A stretch of 64,000 bases of DNA from Toxonevra muliebris (taxonomy: Eukaryota; Arthropoda; Insecta; Diptera; Pallopteridae), in contig OY829327.1 of NCBI GenBank assembly GCA_963691655.1, positions 60,276,079 to 60,340,078 on the forward strand, read 5' to 3'. The notes under the pieces were generated by a model. It saw only the letters and a list, made by a program, of their open reading frames with translations, had not been told where the DNA came from and did no database searches. The position numbers and the translations under genes were made by a program. Below are positions 21,993 through 32,449 of this stretch, one piece after another (within the stretch, counting starts at the first letter, position 1; the number at the start of each line of letters is the position of its first letter).

Positions 21993-23058
21993 TCTTTAAC
22001 GGAAGTCTGACGATGTATCGTCCACTGACATCTCTTTGGACATGCTGCTGATAATGTGCTTCTGCTTGCTCCTCCTCAGGAGTTAAGCGGTTTGTTGTTT
22101 CGTGGAGCTCTTCAATCTCCCAGAATTTGTGTAATTGATCTGCCAAGTCGACAGACGAATGTGCTACGACTATTCGATCCTCAGGACAATCTACCACATT
22201 ACCAATGATTACCCAGCCGAATATTGTTTGAATTGCACTTGGAGAACCACTTGGATGTACTATCTTGTCTTGTAATACGCATTCACTAAATACGTCTGCA
22301 CCCAAAATGATATCAATATGTCCAGAGACATTGTATTGTGGATCTGCCAGCTTAAAATTTTTGAAGTAATTTAATTTGTCATTGTTGACCTCGTGTCCTG
22401 GAAGATTTTGTGTCAAGCGATCTAAGCAAAATGCTTCCGTTGTGATGACCTTCTCATAAGGCAATGTTTTGAATTGTAAATGAACTTTACCCCTTGTGTA
22501 ACTTCCAGCGCCCGTTCCGACACCATGAAGCAATGTTTTGTTGTATGAACGTTTAAGTTTTTTGTTTACATTTCGATGGAGTAACGAATTGTGTTTTTCA
22601 TTGCATATTCTACACGATGAACGTGTGCATTGCGCTGCAAGGTGATTTTCTTGAAGACAGTTGAAACATTTGTTGTTGTCACTGACCATTTTTATTCGAC
22701 CTTCAATATTTAACGCCTTGAACTTATCGCAGTGAAACAGAGCGTGATGCTTTGAGCATGCGGGGCACGATTGCATGACTGAAGTGTACGCATTAGATTG
22801 GTTTCGAGGCTTGATTGAATTATTTTGCGCTTCTGATGCCTTTGTTGAGGATTTCAATAAACTTCCAGTACTCCTTTGAGCACTTTCAAACTCAAAAAGT
22901 CGTTCTTCCAAAAATTTAAGAAACTGCGAGAATGTAGCGACTTGGTCAGATTTTCTTTCTCTGTACCACAGTGTAAGGGTTTCAGTATCTATCTTTTTCT
23001 CAATGTGAAACAATAAAACAGCATCCCAATGGTTTACGGTTTCATCGAATGCTTTCAA
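21928..23058 (-). pseudogene. BEL gag-pol middle: zinc knuckles and truncated protease
   Basis: A 376-codon frame. Residues about 95-165 carry zinc-binding motifs: CPACSKHH, a canonical CX2CX4HX4C knuckle (CFNCLQENHLAAQC) and CRICNEKH. The expected protease segment with a DSGS catalytic motif is absent: the sequence passes from the post-knuckle spacer straight to GVGTGAG and LPGHEVNN, which normally lie after it, so roughly 50-60 residues seem deleted in frame. It continues with GADVFSECV and FGWVIIGNV, the usual segment before RT. A one-base frameshift near 21970 breaks it from RT. Confidence 0.85.
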
Positions 23059-23090
23059 CGCGTTAATACTTTCAACGTGTTAATACTTTC
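23057..23090. repeat. 17-bp tandem duplication inside BEL gag
   Basis: Two adjacent units differing at one base (AACGCGTTAATACTTTC and AACGTGTTAATACTTTC). Because 17 is not a multiple of three, the duplication shifts the gag-pol frame. Confidence 0.85.
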
Positions 23091-23137
23091 GTTTGTGTTA
23101 TTGTATATTCTTTTGAGTTCAGCCACGGATGACGACT

Positions 23138-23872
23138 TCATCGACGGTTGATCAAAAAATAATTCTTAACACTGTCGGACTTATTGTATTTTTTGTTGAG
23201 TAAATCCCAGGCAATTTTATAATTGTCGTTTGTGGGTTTTAAATGTTTGACCAGAGACAACGCGTCTCCTTTGAGTCTTGTTTGTAAGTATTCGAGCCTT
23301 TCCACGTCTGAAAGATTAGACCTTGTGTGGATCATGGCCTCGAATAGGTCACGAAAACGAATCCACTCGATATATGTTCCATCAAACTCTGGAATTTGAA
23401 TATGCGGAAGCCGTATATCATATTTTTGTGTTTCAGTACAATCATTAGTTTGGTTAAGAGGCGATGACGCTACGTCGAACCGAGTGTTACTCGACATTCT
23501 TTCGATGAGTACACCCATTGTGGTCCGGTGCTCCATGAGAGTCTGCATAGCACTAGTCATGTCTGTGGTTGGATTTTCAATCACCGTGTGACCACCTTCA
23601 TCCTCTCGTAAACGACTGGCATATATTGACTTAGTTGCAAAATATTTTTCTTCAATATCACTTCGATAAGCTTCCTCAGATACTACTTCATCGGCGGACT
23701 GTGTAAGAGCGTCAATGTTATTTTGAATATCTTCATACAGAGTGAATAACTCCTCAAGTCTATTAACACGCACTTTAATTTCATCTGAAGATGCGTTTCG
23801 GTTTAAGCAAAAAGTGTGAATACGAGTTATTGAACCCTTTATGACCTGACGTTTAAGTTTAAGATTTTCCAT
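23138..23872 (-). pseudogene. BEL gag, N-terminal part
   Basis: 244 codons from MENLKLKR. The first 120 residues look coiled-coil-like. Then comes the conserved capsid start LPHIQIPEFDGTYIEWIRFRDLF, and SDVERLEYLQTRLKGDAL, typical of BEL/Pao gags. The frame ends early after a T-run (near 23153): the neighbouring frame carries on with SSSVAELKRIYNN, so a one-base change in the homopolymer is the likely cause. A 17-bp duplication 60 bp further on adds a second frame break. Confidence 0.88.
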
Positions 23873-24454
23873 TTTTACAATGTATGAAATTTAATATTTT
23901 AACTTTATGATTATTTGTTATAAACTACAGTTCAATTTTTGTATAATGTTTGTAAGAAAATATTATTATATAACATATGAATATATTTTGTTGTATCAAT
24001 GCAATGAAATGTATATTGTATTAACGTAAATTGATTTTAAATGTTTTTAAATAATCGATATTAATATATAATTCAATATAGTGTTTATATGACTGCAAGG
24101 TAAGAAAAAAACGAATGAATGGAAACGTATGAAATAGTTTAAAAAATAATATTTGTTCGAATGTCATATGACAAACTGTTTATTTGTCTTGAATTTTCAT
24201 ACTGGGTAGCGTACAATTACAATTAAGTGTGGACTTAACCCTTCGTCAACAGTTTGAGGATCTCTATACTTTATTAAAGACAACTACCATTCAAATAAAT
24301 GAATTTGTACTCAATTTTAGCTCACATACTAAAATATAAATTTGACACCGAGATGTCGCATATGTATATTAATACTACAAATACACAATTGTAACTGATG
24401 TGTGTATACCCACGCGCACGTTGAGGTTATGTTTGATGAATGCTGATGTTGCAC
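23873..24454 (-). other. BEL leader, AT-rich part
   Basis: Non-coding region between gag and the tandem repeat. TTAACCCTTCGTCAAC at about 24236 resembles the end of a TTAA-type element; a similar end occurs inverted near 59920. No full element can be delimited. Confidence 0.5.
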
Positions 24455-25070
24455 AATCCCTCGTAGAAAGTGCTCCGCAGAACAAATGATGAAAGTTGAA
24501 TACTAATGATGAATTCTTCCCACACGGAAGGTGGTCCGTTGAGCAAATGATAAATGTTGAATTGAAATGATAAATCCTTCCCACACAGAAGGTGCTCCGC
24601 TGAGCAAATGATGAAAGTTGAATACTAATGATGAATTATTCCCACACGGAAGTTGCTCCGCTGAGCAAATGATCAATGTTGAATTGAAATGATGAATCCT
24701 TCCCACACGGAAGGTGCTCCGTTGAGCAAATGATGAATCTTGAATACAACTGACGAGTTTTTCCCACACGGAAGGTGCTCTGCTGGGCAAATGATGAATC
24801 CTTCCCACACGGAAGGTGCTCCGTTGAGCAAATGATGAATCTTGAATACAACTGACGAGTTTTCCCACACGAAAGGTGCTCTGCTGAGCAAATGATGAAC
24901 GCTGATGGCAAATAATAAGTTCTTTCCACACAGAAGATGCTCCACTGAGCAATTGATGAATGTTTACAAAAGTTGGGCACCGTTCTGTGCTCGACTGTAC
25001 AATGACGACTTGACAAATATCAGATTATTTCCCATACGGAAAATTTTCGTTGAGCGCTGTGATGGACGTT
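24455..25070 (-). repeat. Tandem repeat (~61-bp unit) in the BEL leader
   Basis: About nine imperfect units each contain TTCCCACACGGAAGGTGCTC, then GAGCAAATGATGAA and a variable tail. Most are about 61 bp; one is shortened to about 41 bp near 24770-24810 and the outer units decay. The array lies between the primer site and gag. All three minus-strand frames stay open through long parts of it (24503-24952, 24636-25016, 24673-24945) because a unit of 61 rotates the frame and holds no stops there. I treat these as repeat artefacts, not proteins. Confidence 0.9.
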
Positions 25071-25114
25071 GAATGTTGATTGACAATTTTAATCCAAGCC
25101 CATCCGGCTCACTT

Positions 25115-25412
25115 TGATAAATTTTATATTTAAAAACACGCAACTTTATTTTATATTTAAAATTACATTTAAGTGGACTGTATATATGTGATGTGTCTTA
25201 CAAAGTTAATATCGCAATGCCGGAAATGGCTGTTGTTTTCTTTTTTACATGTTACAGAGTTGTATTTTCATAGTATGTTTTACTATTATTGACATTAGGT
25301 TACAGTGTTGCATTTTGGATTATTATAAGTTTGATTATTTAGATAGAATTGTACATTGTAGTATTTCAAATAAATTAACTTAGAATAAGAAATGGAAATC
25401 AAATCGTAAACA
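25115..25412 (-). repeat. 5' LTR of the BEL element
   Basis: 298 bp, about 97 percent identical to the LTR at 19709-20006 by hand count. The minus-strand start is TGTTTACGATTTG. Confidence 0.92.
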
Positions 25413-25463
25413 TCCTATATCACAAAAATAAAATTGAATATGACGAATTTATGTACTATACCA

Positions 25464-26734
25464 GGGCCAGCATTTTTTTCGGGGGGGTTTCATTCGAAGA
25501 AAATATGAGAAAATATGACCCTAACAACCTAACAGATTATGGTTAATGACGAACGTCGACTTAGATGTGATAATATCCTTTATGAAATATGGTGGTTTTA
25601 AATAAAAATATGGGAGGAAATGAGAACGATCTCCATACTGGGGAACTTTTATTCCTATGTAAATTATTGCGATTCATTTTCAGACTAAGGACAAAAGTGG
25701 ATAAATGTATTAAAGCTTTAGGAAAAATTTTTGTTTTTGAAATTTTTTTATCTTAACTTAAAAAAAATGGCTGAAAATGACAAAAAATTTACTGAACAAT
25801 CAATTTAAATTTTTTCAATTAAATATTATTCAATATGGGTTCCAATGCATTTTTTATCGTGAAGGACATAATTTCGATAACACAAGTCAATGTGATGATG
25901 CACCCGACCTCAAAAAAATTACCAAAAATACTGAAAATAGTTAGAGGCTCATTTTTTTCAAATGATTATCAGTGGGAATTCGGGCCATGATTAGGAATCC
26001 GAATGAGGTTGGCTTATATTCTCAAAATTCGTGCAGTCACTGCAATGAAAGAGATCTTCCGAGTCGGTGTGCTCTGAGCAATAAAGGGTTAAAGAATTAA
26101 TTACATTTTAAGATTGTTTCCTAAAACTTTGGAGCTGATCCACTTCTAGGGCCCTCATGAGCATTGCGAATAAAATGGTTCCTAGTGTTTGGGAATGAAT
26201 TTTTTATACTGAACACGTATCTGAGGTTAAAAATTTCCCATCACGCCACGTTTTCGAAAAAATGGGATTGAAAACCCTTAAATAGAATTTTTGTCCATCT
26301 TTAAAAATTGGAGAGCTGAACACTGGCGTGCTACAAACTTCAAAGTCAAGAAATTGTAAGCTGAATCATGCCCTTCCAAATGAGCCCTAAACCAGAAACT
26401 TTAAATCAAAAACAGTTACTGACCTAGAAAAACTATAAATGCAGGATTGCTCAGCATCACCTCTTTTTGTATCCAAAGTCAAACCTCATGTCAAAGAAAA
26501 CAAATCGGATCTAGTCGCATAGTGTAACTAAGATTTCAAGTTTATTTTTTTATTTATTACTTTTTAGAAAGAAACCGATGGAAGTAAAAAATATTTAAAA
26601 ACTGTTCAATATGTTTTATTTTGATTTTTTTTCATCCACTGGCAATTGATATTAAAAAATAGAAGAAAGTTTCCACATTTCGGGGGAGGGAGAAGAGGTC
26701 AGAACCCCCAAACCTCCCCCCTAAATACGGCCTT
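25464..26734. mobile_element. 1.27-kb TIR element with 11-bp target duplication
   Basis: Flanked by the perfect direct repeat GTACTATACCA (25453-25463 and 26735-26745). The ends match in inverted orientation over a short, G-rich block: GGGCCAGCATTTTTTTC then a G run on the left, and the complement of AAGGCCGTATTTAGGGGGG on the right. The interior is AT-rich with no credible frame. The G-rich termini and 9-11-bp duplications recall the family at 11783-12369. Confidence 0.75.
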
Positions 26735-26745
26735 GTACTATACCA

Positions 26746-27075
26746 TAGGTACAACAATAATTCAGGTTATTAAGTGCCTGGTTATATCGGTGCTCGGTGT
26801 TCGACGAACACAAAACATTATATCCCGTGCTCGGTCGAGGTGGTTACATTCAGCTCGTTGCTGAGTTGCTTTTTATCGAAATGCACTCCTCTGTTTAGTA
26901 AATTTTTGTATGTAGCATTACTATTTTGTAGAATAACTCATTGCCACACTGAATACTCGGCGTGTTCGGTGTGAGAGTGAGTAAAGATTCTCTCTTTGTG
27001 TTCGGTGCAACAACAACTTCATCGTGTTCGCCGAGCATACTCCCAATATAACCACACCCTAATGGGTATTCGTAA
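26746..27075. other. Spacer, no gene seen
   Basis: Contains repeated TGCTCGGTGTTCG-like words between about 26790 and 27035. No coding region. Confidence 0.4.
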
Positions 27076-27623
27076 GGCTGATGTTATACGGTCAATGTTT
27101 TGCTGTCAATGTTTTCTATTTTTACTCTCTTTTCATCGTTTTGTTTGATGCTCTGTTACACTATCAGTTTTTTTGCTGAATGTTTTTTTTTAATACTTTT
27201 ATCTGCAACTATGTTTTTCCAACTAAAAAGTATTTAATTGTATTTTGGAGTGAATACAAATTATACAAAAAAAAATTGCATTTATATAGGCCATTGAATT
27301 ACCATGTTTTTATAGAAATTATTAAGTAATTTTTTAAACAGCACTCATTTTTACAAACAAACAAAAGCCAAACAACGCAAGAAAAAAAATGTATTTATAA
27401 GTTAGTAAAAAGTCTAGTATTTTTCATAAAATATTAGTATTTTCCCATAAAATGCAACAGTGCATCTTCAGCCCCATTTTATTTGAAGTGATGCAGGTTT
27501 TTTTCGACAGTAAAAAAATTTGAAGTGAAATGTGTTCATCCTCTCTTTTGCTCAGTGTTCATTTTTCAAAGCAACAACAATTGCATTGTTTGACAGCAAA
27601 ACATTGATCGTGTAACATCGCCC
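27076..27623. mobile_element. PIF/Harbinger-like MITE, copy A
   Basis: Ends GGCTGATGTTATACGGTCAA and the inverted form of GGGCGATGTTACACGATCAA, flanked by TAA on both sides (27073-27075 and 27624-27626). A TAA/TTA target with GGGC-type ends is typical of PIF/Harbinger. Non-coding, 548 bp. Confidence 0.82.
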
Positions 27624-27626
27624 TAA

Positions 27627-29163
27627 CTGAGCAACTGTGCAACAAAGATATTATTTCACAAGCTTTCCGAGAGGGATATTTATGTCTTCTTCATACTCAG
27701 ACACACGATACTTTGTCTGAGATAGATCAAGAGGATACGAAGGAAAAATATCTTCTTTTTAAGCCATTTAAGCAATCAACACATTTCGTTTTTTGCTATT
27801 TTGAAAAACTGGATTTCATTTAAGTTATCAACTAGAGCGAAATTTGTAATTCTCGTTTATATTTTTATTTATGTGCCTTTAATAAAAAATAAATTGCAAG
27901 TTTTCGATAAAAAAAAAACCTTCTGACAAATTTTTCTTTACTATCGTAAGTGTAGTTTTCAACAAATTATATCGAAAACAGTTACCACCAAAACATCCTA
28001 ACTGCAATTTCGTCGTAAATAATAATCGAATATCAAATAAAACGTAACACCCATTACACTATTCCTCTTTTAAAGGCTTTTTTGGTTTAATATTCAAAAC
28101 AATCTAAGCTACTTGATTGTAAGACGGGAAGGTATCGATATTTAGATGCGGAGGAACCTTTTTATGCCTGTTCTTCGAAAAATCAAAGGAACTTTAATTT
28201 CTGCCATACAATTATGGGCACCTTCATTGCACCTGTTTCCTCTTTTTTATGGCACAATAGCCCATGGAGGGCCTAGGTCGAGCTTTTCGCATCAATCCAA
28301 ATTGTGTGAACTGTATTTGTTCACGAATGGAAGAACCATACAGCTTTATGCCGAATCTTAGACAATTTTTACTCTTGGTGGCTTGCCATTTGTATTTCTT
28401 TTTTGACCATGCCGACCACTGAATACGGGAATCCTGCGTAGCAATCCAGCACACTAATCATTAGGACACGGCGACCACATGTACGTATCTGATATAAAAA
28501 CGTTTTAATTTTTTTAATTAATGAAAATAAGATGTCGTTATTACCGTCATTCATGCTAAAAAATAGCAAACAACCCCTTAATGAACAAATTTAAGGAAAT
28601 GAGCTTCTGAATGGATATATTTAAAAGAAAACTTTGAATGAACAAATTTAAAAAATAACCCTAAAGCAAAGGTAATGAATAGAAAGTATGCCAGGATGAT
28701 AAGCGTTTTAATTTGTTTGCATTAGTGAAAGGAAAAATGGAGAGTGCTTTATACACCATAAGAATGTTCATACCTACTTAGATATTTATCACCTACTAAC
28801 TCTTTTATAACAGTTATTTACATTTGTATATAGTGTTGCGGTCAGTGTTGCCACGTTTTCCCGTATATCTGGGGTTTTTTTCAGCTCTTTCAGCTCATAG
28901 AGGGCAGTTTTTTTTTTAAAGATATGTTTAAAAAAACACTTCGAAATGCCCCTATACCAAATATAGTTTTGAGGATACTTGAATACTTAAATTACTTACA
29001 AAATAACTGCGTTTTATTCGCCAGCTAGTTTAACATGACAATGAAACGACCAAGTTCTTAAATCTCTTCTTCGGTGTATTGTTATTCACAATCAAACTGC
29101 TTAGCAGCTAGAAGTGAATTGCGGTTAATCGTGGACATTGTTTTTAGCTTTTACTCTTTATAA
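27627..29163. other. Intergenic with a SINE-like fragment
   Basis: No gene is supported; the frames at 28146-28569 are unrelated opposite-strand shadows. A tRNA-like block lies at 28415-28482 on the minus strand. CAGTGTTGCCACGTTTTCCCG near 28850 resembles a hAT-type end without a partner. Confidence 0.45.
28415..28482 (-). ncRNA. Degenerate tRNA-derived SINE fragment
   Basis: On the minus strand it begins TGTGGTCGCCGTGTCCTAAT and contains GGATTCCCGTATTC in a box B-like position. It shares the block TGTGGTC-CCGT...CCTAA with the fragment at 35971-36035, suggesting one family. Decayed internal promoter boxes keep confidence low. Confidence 0.4.
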
Positions 29164-29782
29164 GGGCGATGTTACACGATCAATGTTTCGCTGTCAAACA
29201 ATGAAATTGTTGTTGTTTTGAAAAATGAACATTGAGCAAGAGAGAAGATGAGCACATTTCACTTCAAATTTTTTTGCTGACGGAAAAAACTTACCTCACT
29301 TCAAAAAAAATGGGACTGCCGAAGATACACTGTTGTATTTTACTGGAAAATACTAATATTTTATGGAAATATTGCACTTTTTACTAACTTGTTTGGTTGT
29401 GGAAATGTTTAAAAAATTACTTAATAACTGTTATAAAAACATGGTATTTCAATGGCCAAGTAACAAAGTGGCGGAGCTTATTTTAATAGTTCGCAAATTT
29501 TAAAGATTATTTTTCTGCGTTTTGTATATATATAAATGCAATTTTTTTTGTATAATTTGTTGCTATTTCCACCAACATTATTCCATTCCAATTGTTGAAT
29601 TTTCATTCACTCCAAAATACAATTAAATACTTTTTACTTGAAAAAAAATTGTTGCAGATAAAAGTATTAAAAAATAACATTCAGCAAAAAACTGATAGTG
29701 TAACAAGGCATCAACAAAACGATGAAAAGAGAGTAAAACAGAAAACATTGACAGCAAAACATTGACCGTGTAACATCAGCCT
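29164..29782. mobile_element. PIF/Harbinger-like MITE, copy B
   Basis: Inverted relative to copy A. Left end GGGCGATGTTACACGATCAA after TAA (29161-29163), right end ...GACCGTGTAACATCAGCCT before TAA (29783-29785). At 619 bp it is longer than copy A and includes the AAATTTGCGAACTATT-type segment that copy A lacks but copy C retains. Confidence 0.83.
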
Positions 29783-29820
29783 TAACAGCTATAGTGAGAG
29801 AGAGATAGAGAGATGATTTA

Positions 29821-29955
29821 GGGGCTATTAAGAAATTATTTTATTTCAGCAGATGCGAATTTGATGTCTGAAGCAAAGTTGTAAAGCACAAAGAGATAAA
29901 CAATATACACTTTACCTCCATTCTCCTATCCTTCCTCTCGAAAATGGGGTTTTAA
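29821..29955 (-). repeat. Dispersed repeat, third partial copy
   Basis: Its reverse complement matches the right part of 56548-56985 and 59357-59785, with shared GTTTATCTCTTTGTGCTT and AACCCCATTTT blocks. Confidence 0.65.
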
Positions 29956-30354
29956 CCAAGCTATTCACACTACGCAATTACACTAGGCATCTATATTTAT
30001 TCTCTTATCATTTATTATTTCAAATTAGAAACAAATTTAATTCTGAAATTTCATCTGAACTGCTCATAAAAATTCCCCTATATTGCGGAAACACGAGAGT
30101 TCATTTCAGCCAAAATTCGTTAAAATGCGTCTGAAATGAAGAAATTAACTAGCAACCCTCAAACGCAAGGTTGTAAAAAACAGGAAAAATTTAAGATCAG
30201 TTTCATTTTTTTGTAGACATTTTGGATTTTTTTTTCATAACAGCTGCTCTTGTAATATTTATTAAGCGAAAAAATAAAATAATGGAGTCGGAGAGTAACT
30301 CATTGCTATTCCTCCAATTTTCCAAAATTGTTATATATTGGAGTCCAAATCTAA

Positions 30355-30540
30355 TTGAAAGGCAATATTTTTACTTATTTTTCTTTGCTCGAAACACACA
30401 CAAAAATTCTACTTCTTCTCCAAACTTATAATCTGTCAAAAAACGAATTTGAAATTCATTTTTTGTCGTGTGTCCATCTAAATTTGAAATGCAGAATTTC
30501 AACGAAATGCATTCTCGTGTTTCGGCACTATTATGAGTGT
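30355..30540. repeat. Dispersed repeat, shared with 36430-36605
   Basis: The two stretches share AACACACA, CTTCTTCTCCAAA-TTATAATC and TTTTTTGTCGTGTGTCC in the same order and spacing, with moderate divergence. The identity is unknown. Confidence 0.6.
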
Positions 30541-30547
30541 TCATCTT

Positions 30548-30586
30548 CTGAGTTTCTTATATGAGCATATAATATGAGAAACTCAG
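30548..30586. repeat. Hairpin-forming palindrome
   Basis: CTGAGTTTCTTATAT and ATATGAGAAACTCAG pair around a short AT-rich loop, directly left of MITE copy C. Confidence 0.6.
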
Positions 30587-30595
30587 ATAGTGTAA

Positions 30596-31200
30596 GGCTG
30601 ATGTTACACGGTCAATGTTTTCTGTTTTTACTCTCTTTTCATCGTTTTGTTTGATGCCCTGTTAGGCTGATGTTACACGGTCAATGTTTTGCTGTCAACG
30701 TTTTCTGTTTTACTCTCTTTTCATCGTTTTGTTTGATGCCCTGTTACACTATCAGTTTTTTGCTGAATGTTATTTTTTAATACTTTTATCTGCAACTATG
30801 TTTTTCCAACTAAAAAGTATTTAATTGTCTTTTGGAGTGAATGAAAACGCAACAATTTGAATGGAATTGGATGGAAAATAATTATAATGACAATATGAGA
30901 TAACTTTGGTGGAAATAGCAACAAATTATACAAAAAATATTGCATTTATATATGAAAAACGCTGAAAAATAATCTTTAAAATTTGCGAACTATTAAAATA
31001 AGCTCCGCCACTTTGTTACATGGCCATCGAACTACCATGTTTTTATAAAAATTATTAAGTAATTTTTTAAACATTTTCACAACCAAACAAAAGCCAGACA
31101 GCGCAAAGGGTGGTAAAGAAAAAAATGTATTTATAAGTTAGTAAAAAGTCTAGTATTTTCATAAAATATTAGTATTGCCAATAAAATGCAACAGTGTATC
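30596..31200. mobile_element. PIF/Harbinger-like MITE, copy C, truncated
   Basis: Starts GGCTGATGTTACACGGTCAA after TAA (30593-30595). The first ~68 bp are tandemly repeated, so a second start lies at about 30664. It follows the same interior as copies A and B up to GCAACAGTGTATC and then stops; the right terminal repeat is missing. Confidence 0.8.
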
Positions 31201-32449
31201 AACAACAACCTATTATCAGGGTTGCTGTTTTGCGTATTTCTTGCTTCCTTTTTTTACGGTTGTGCACACGTGTACTTTTTTCTCATTTTGTTTATTTTTT
31301 AAAATATTGAACTAAGTTCAAGAGAAGAGCAAGAGAAGTTTAGCATATTGGCATAATTTTTTTATTACTCCCTTTATTTGGTTTTTTTCATTCGATAAGA
31401 ATGAGTAACACTAATTATGTTCATGTATACATTCTGTCAAATAAGTACCCGGAAATTCTCAGGTATCTAGATTTACCTTTTGTAATCGAATGAAAAATGT
31501 AAGTAGTGCCAAAATTATCATCTCTGCGTTCTATTACTTTTATCGAAAATGAGTCCTTCGATTTTTACATTTAAGTTTTGAAACAGCTTTTTCAGCTATC
31601 TTTATGGCATTTAAATCAATATAACGGCATTGTTTGCTTTTACAATTGACTTTAGAGGGCGCCACCATATGTGCTTTTAATACTTTTTTTTGCTTCATAA
31701 AACCACGCCCATTAAATTTTTTAGGGTTTCAGATTTATGCTTTTTGCATTAAAATTTATCAATCCCAATTTTTTTTAAATCAATCAAAAATTTGGGAACT
31801 AGAGAGCTAATTCTGGTTCCAGCTACAGGTATATCGATTAATACGCTGATTCAATCTTTGATTTTAGATTTTAGAAGCAGAATCATGGCAGCCATTGGCC
31901 AACTTTTTTTTTGACACAAGTTTCTTTGAACGACAGTCGTTCCACAGATATATAGTCAATGTAACTGCATATTTTGTCGTAAACAAATTTTTAAATGATT
32001 CTTGAAGTAAATAATATTTGTCAGCTCCTTCGTCTTTGAACAGTTATTTAGTGTTACTGGCCAGCTTTTTATTTGGAGTATCTACTATTTCTATTTTTCT
32101 GTATATGTTTGCAAATACATATGAAGAAAAAATTTACTTTCAGATTTTTATTTTTTATATTTTAAAAATCCTTCGGTCTTCGGCTTCAGCCGAAGGTTAG
32201 ATGAATGGCCGAAGTTCGGCTTCGGCGTCGGCCAAAAAATCACCTTCGGTCGGACACTAGTTTGATCACAATGAAAATGTATACATTTTACTTTTGACAG
32301 ATGGTTACTTCACGCTTCAGCTTCACATTCTGTTCCTCACTTAAGAATTCGGAGCGTCTACTGTATTATAGATCTCGCCTGAAAAAATATTCTGGCAGCA
32401 CTGTCACAACACAAAATAACGTGTAGAATCGCCCAAGAAGGAAGAAAAT
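31201..32449. other. Intergenic, no gene seen
   Basis: AT-rich. A compact cluster of TTCGGC/GCCGAAG words, including the palindromic CTTCGGCTTCAGCCGAAG, lies at 32165-32255 and stands out in base composition. Confidence 0.5.

Larger units (their letters stand above)
19709..25412 (-). mobile_element. BEL/Pao LTR retrotransposon, degenerate
   Basis: Both LTRs survive (19709-20006 and 25115-25412) with about 8 differences in 298 bp by hand count. Between them on the minus strand are a leader with a tandem repeat, gag, and pol with zinc knuckle, RT and RNase H. The protease catalytic centre and the integrase core are deleted. Domain order and the YVDD box fit BEL/Pao. Flanking target duplications were not found; a few bases beyond the TG...CA borders are also shared between the LTRs (CACTTT before, TC after), so the true ends may lie slightly further out. 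Confidence 0.93.

Noticed and set aside
24503..25016. Open frames of 149, 126 and 90 codons on the minus strand, as possible secreted Cys-rich repeat proteins
   Set aside because: They are three overlapping frames of one ~61-bp tandem repeat in a retrotransposon leader; the openness follows from the unit lacking stops.
24455..25070. CRISPR-like array
   Set aside because: Units are contiguous and vary along their length, with no constant repeat and unique spacers, and the DNA is eukaryotic.
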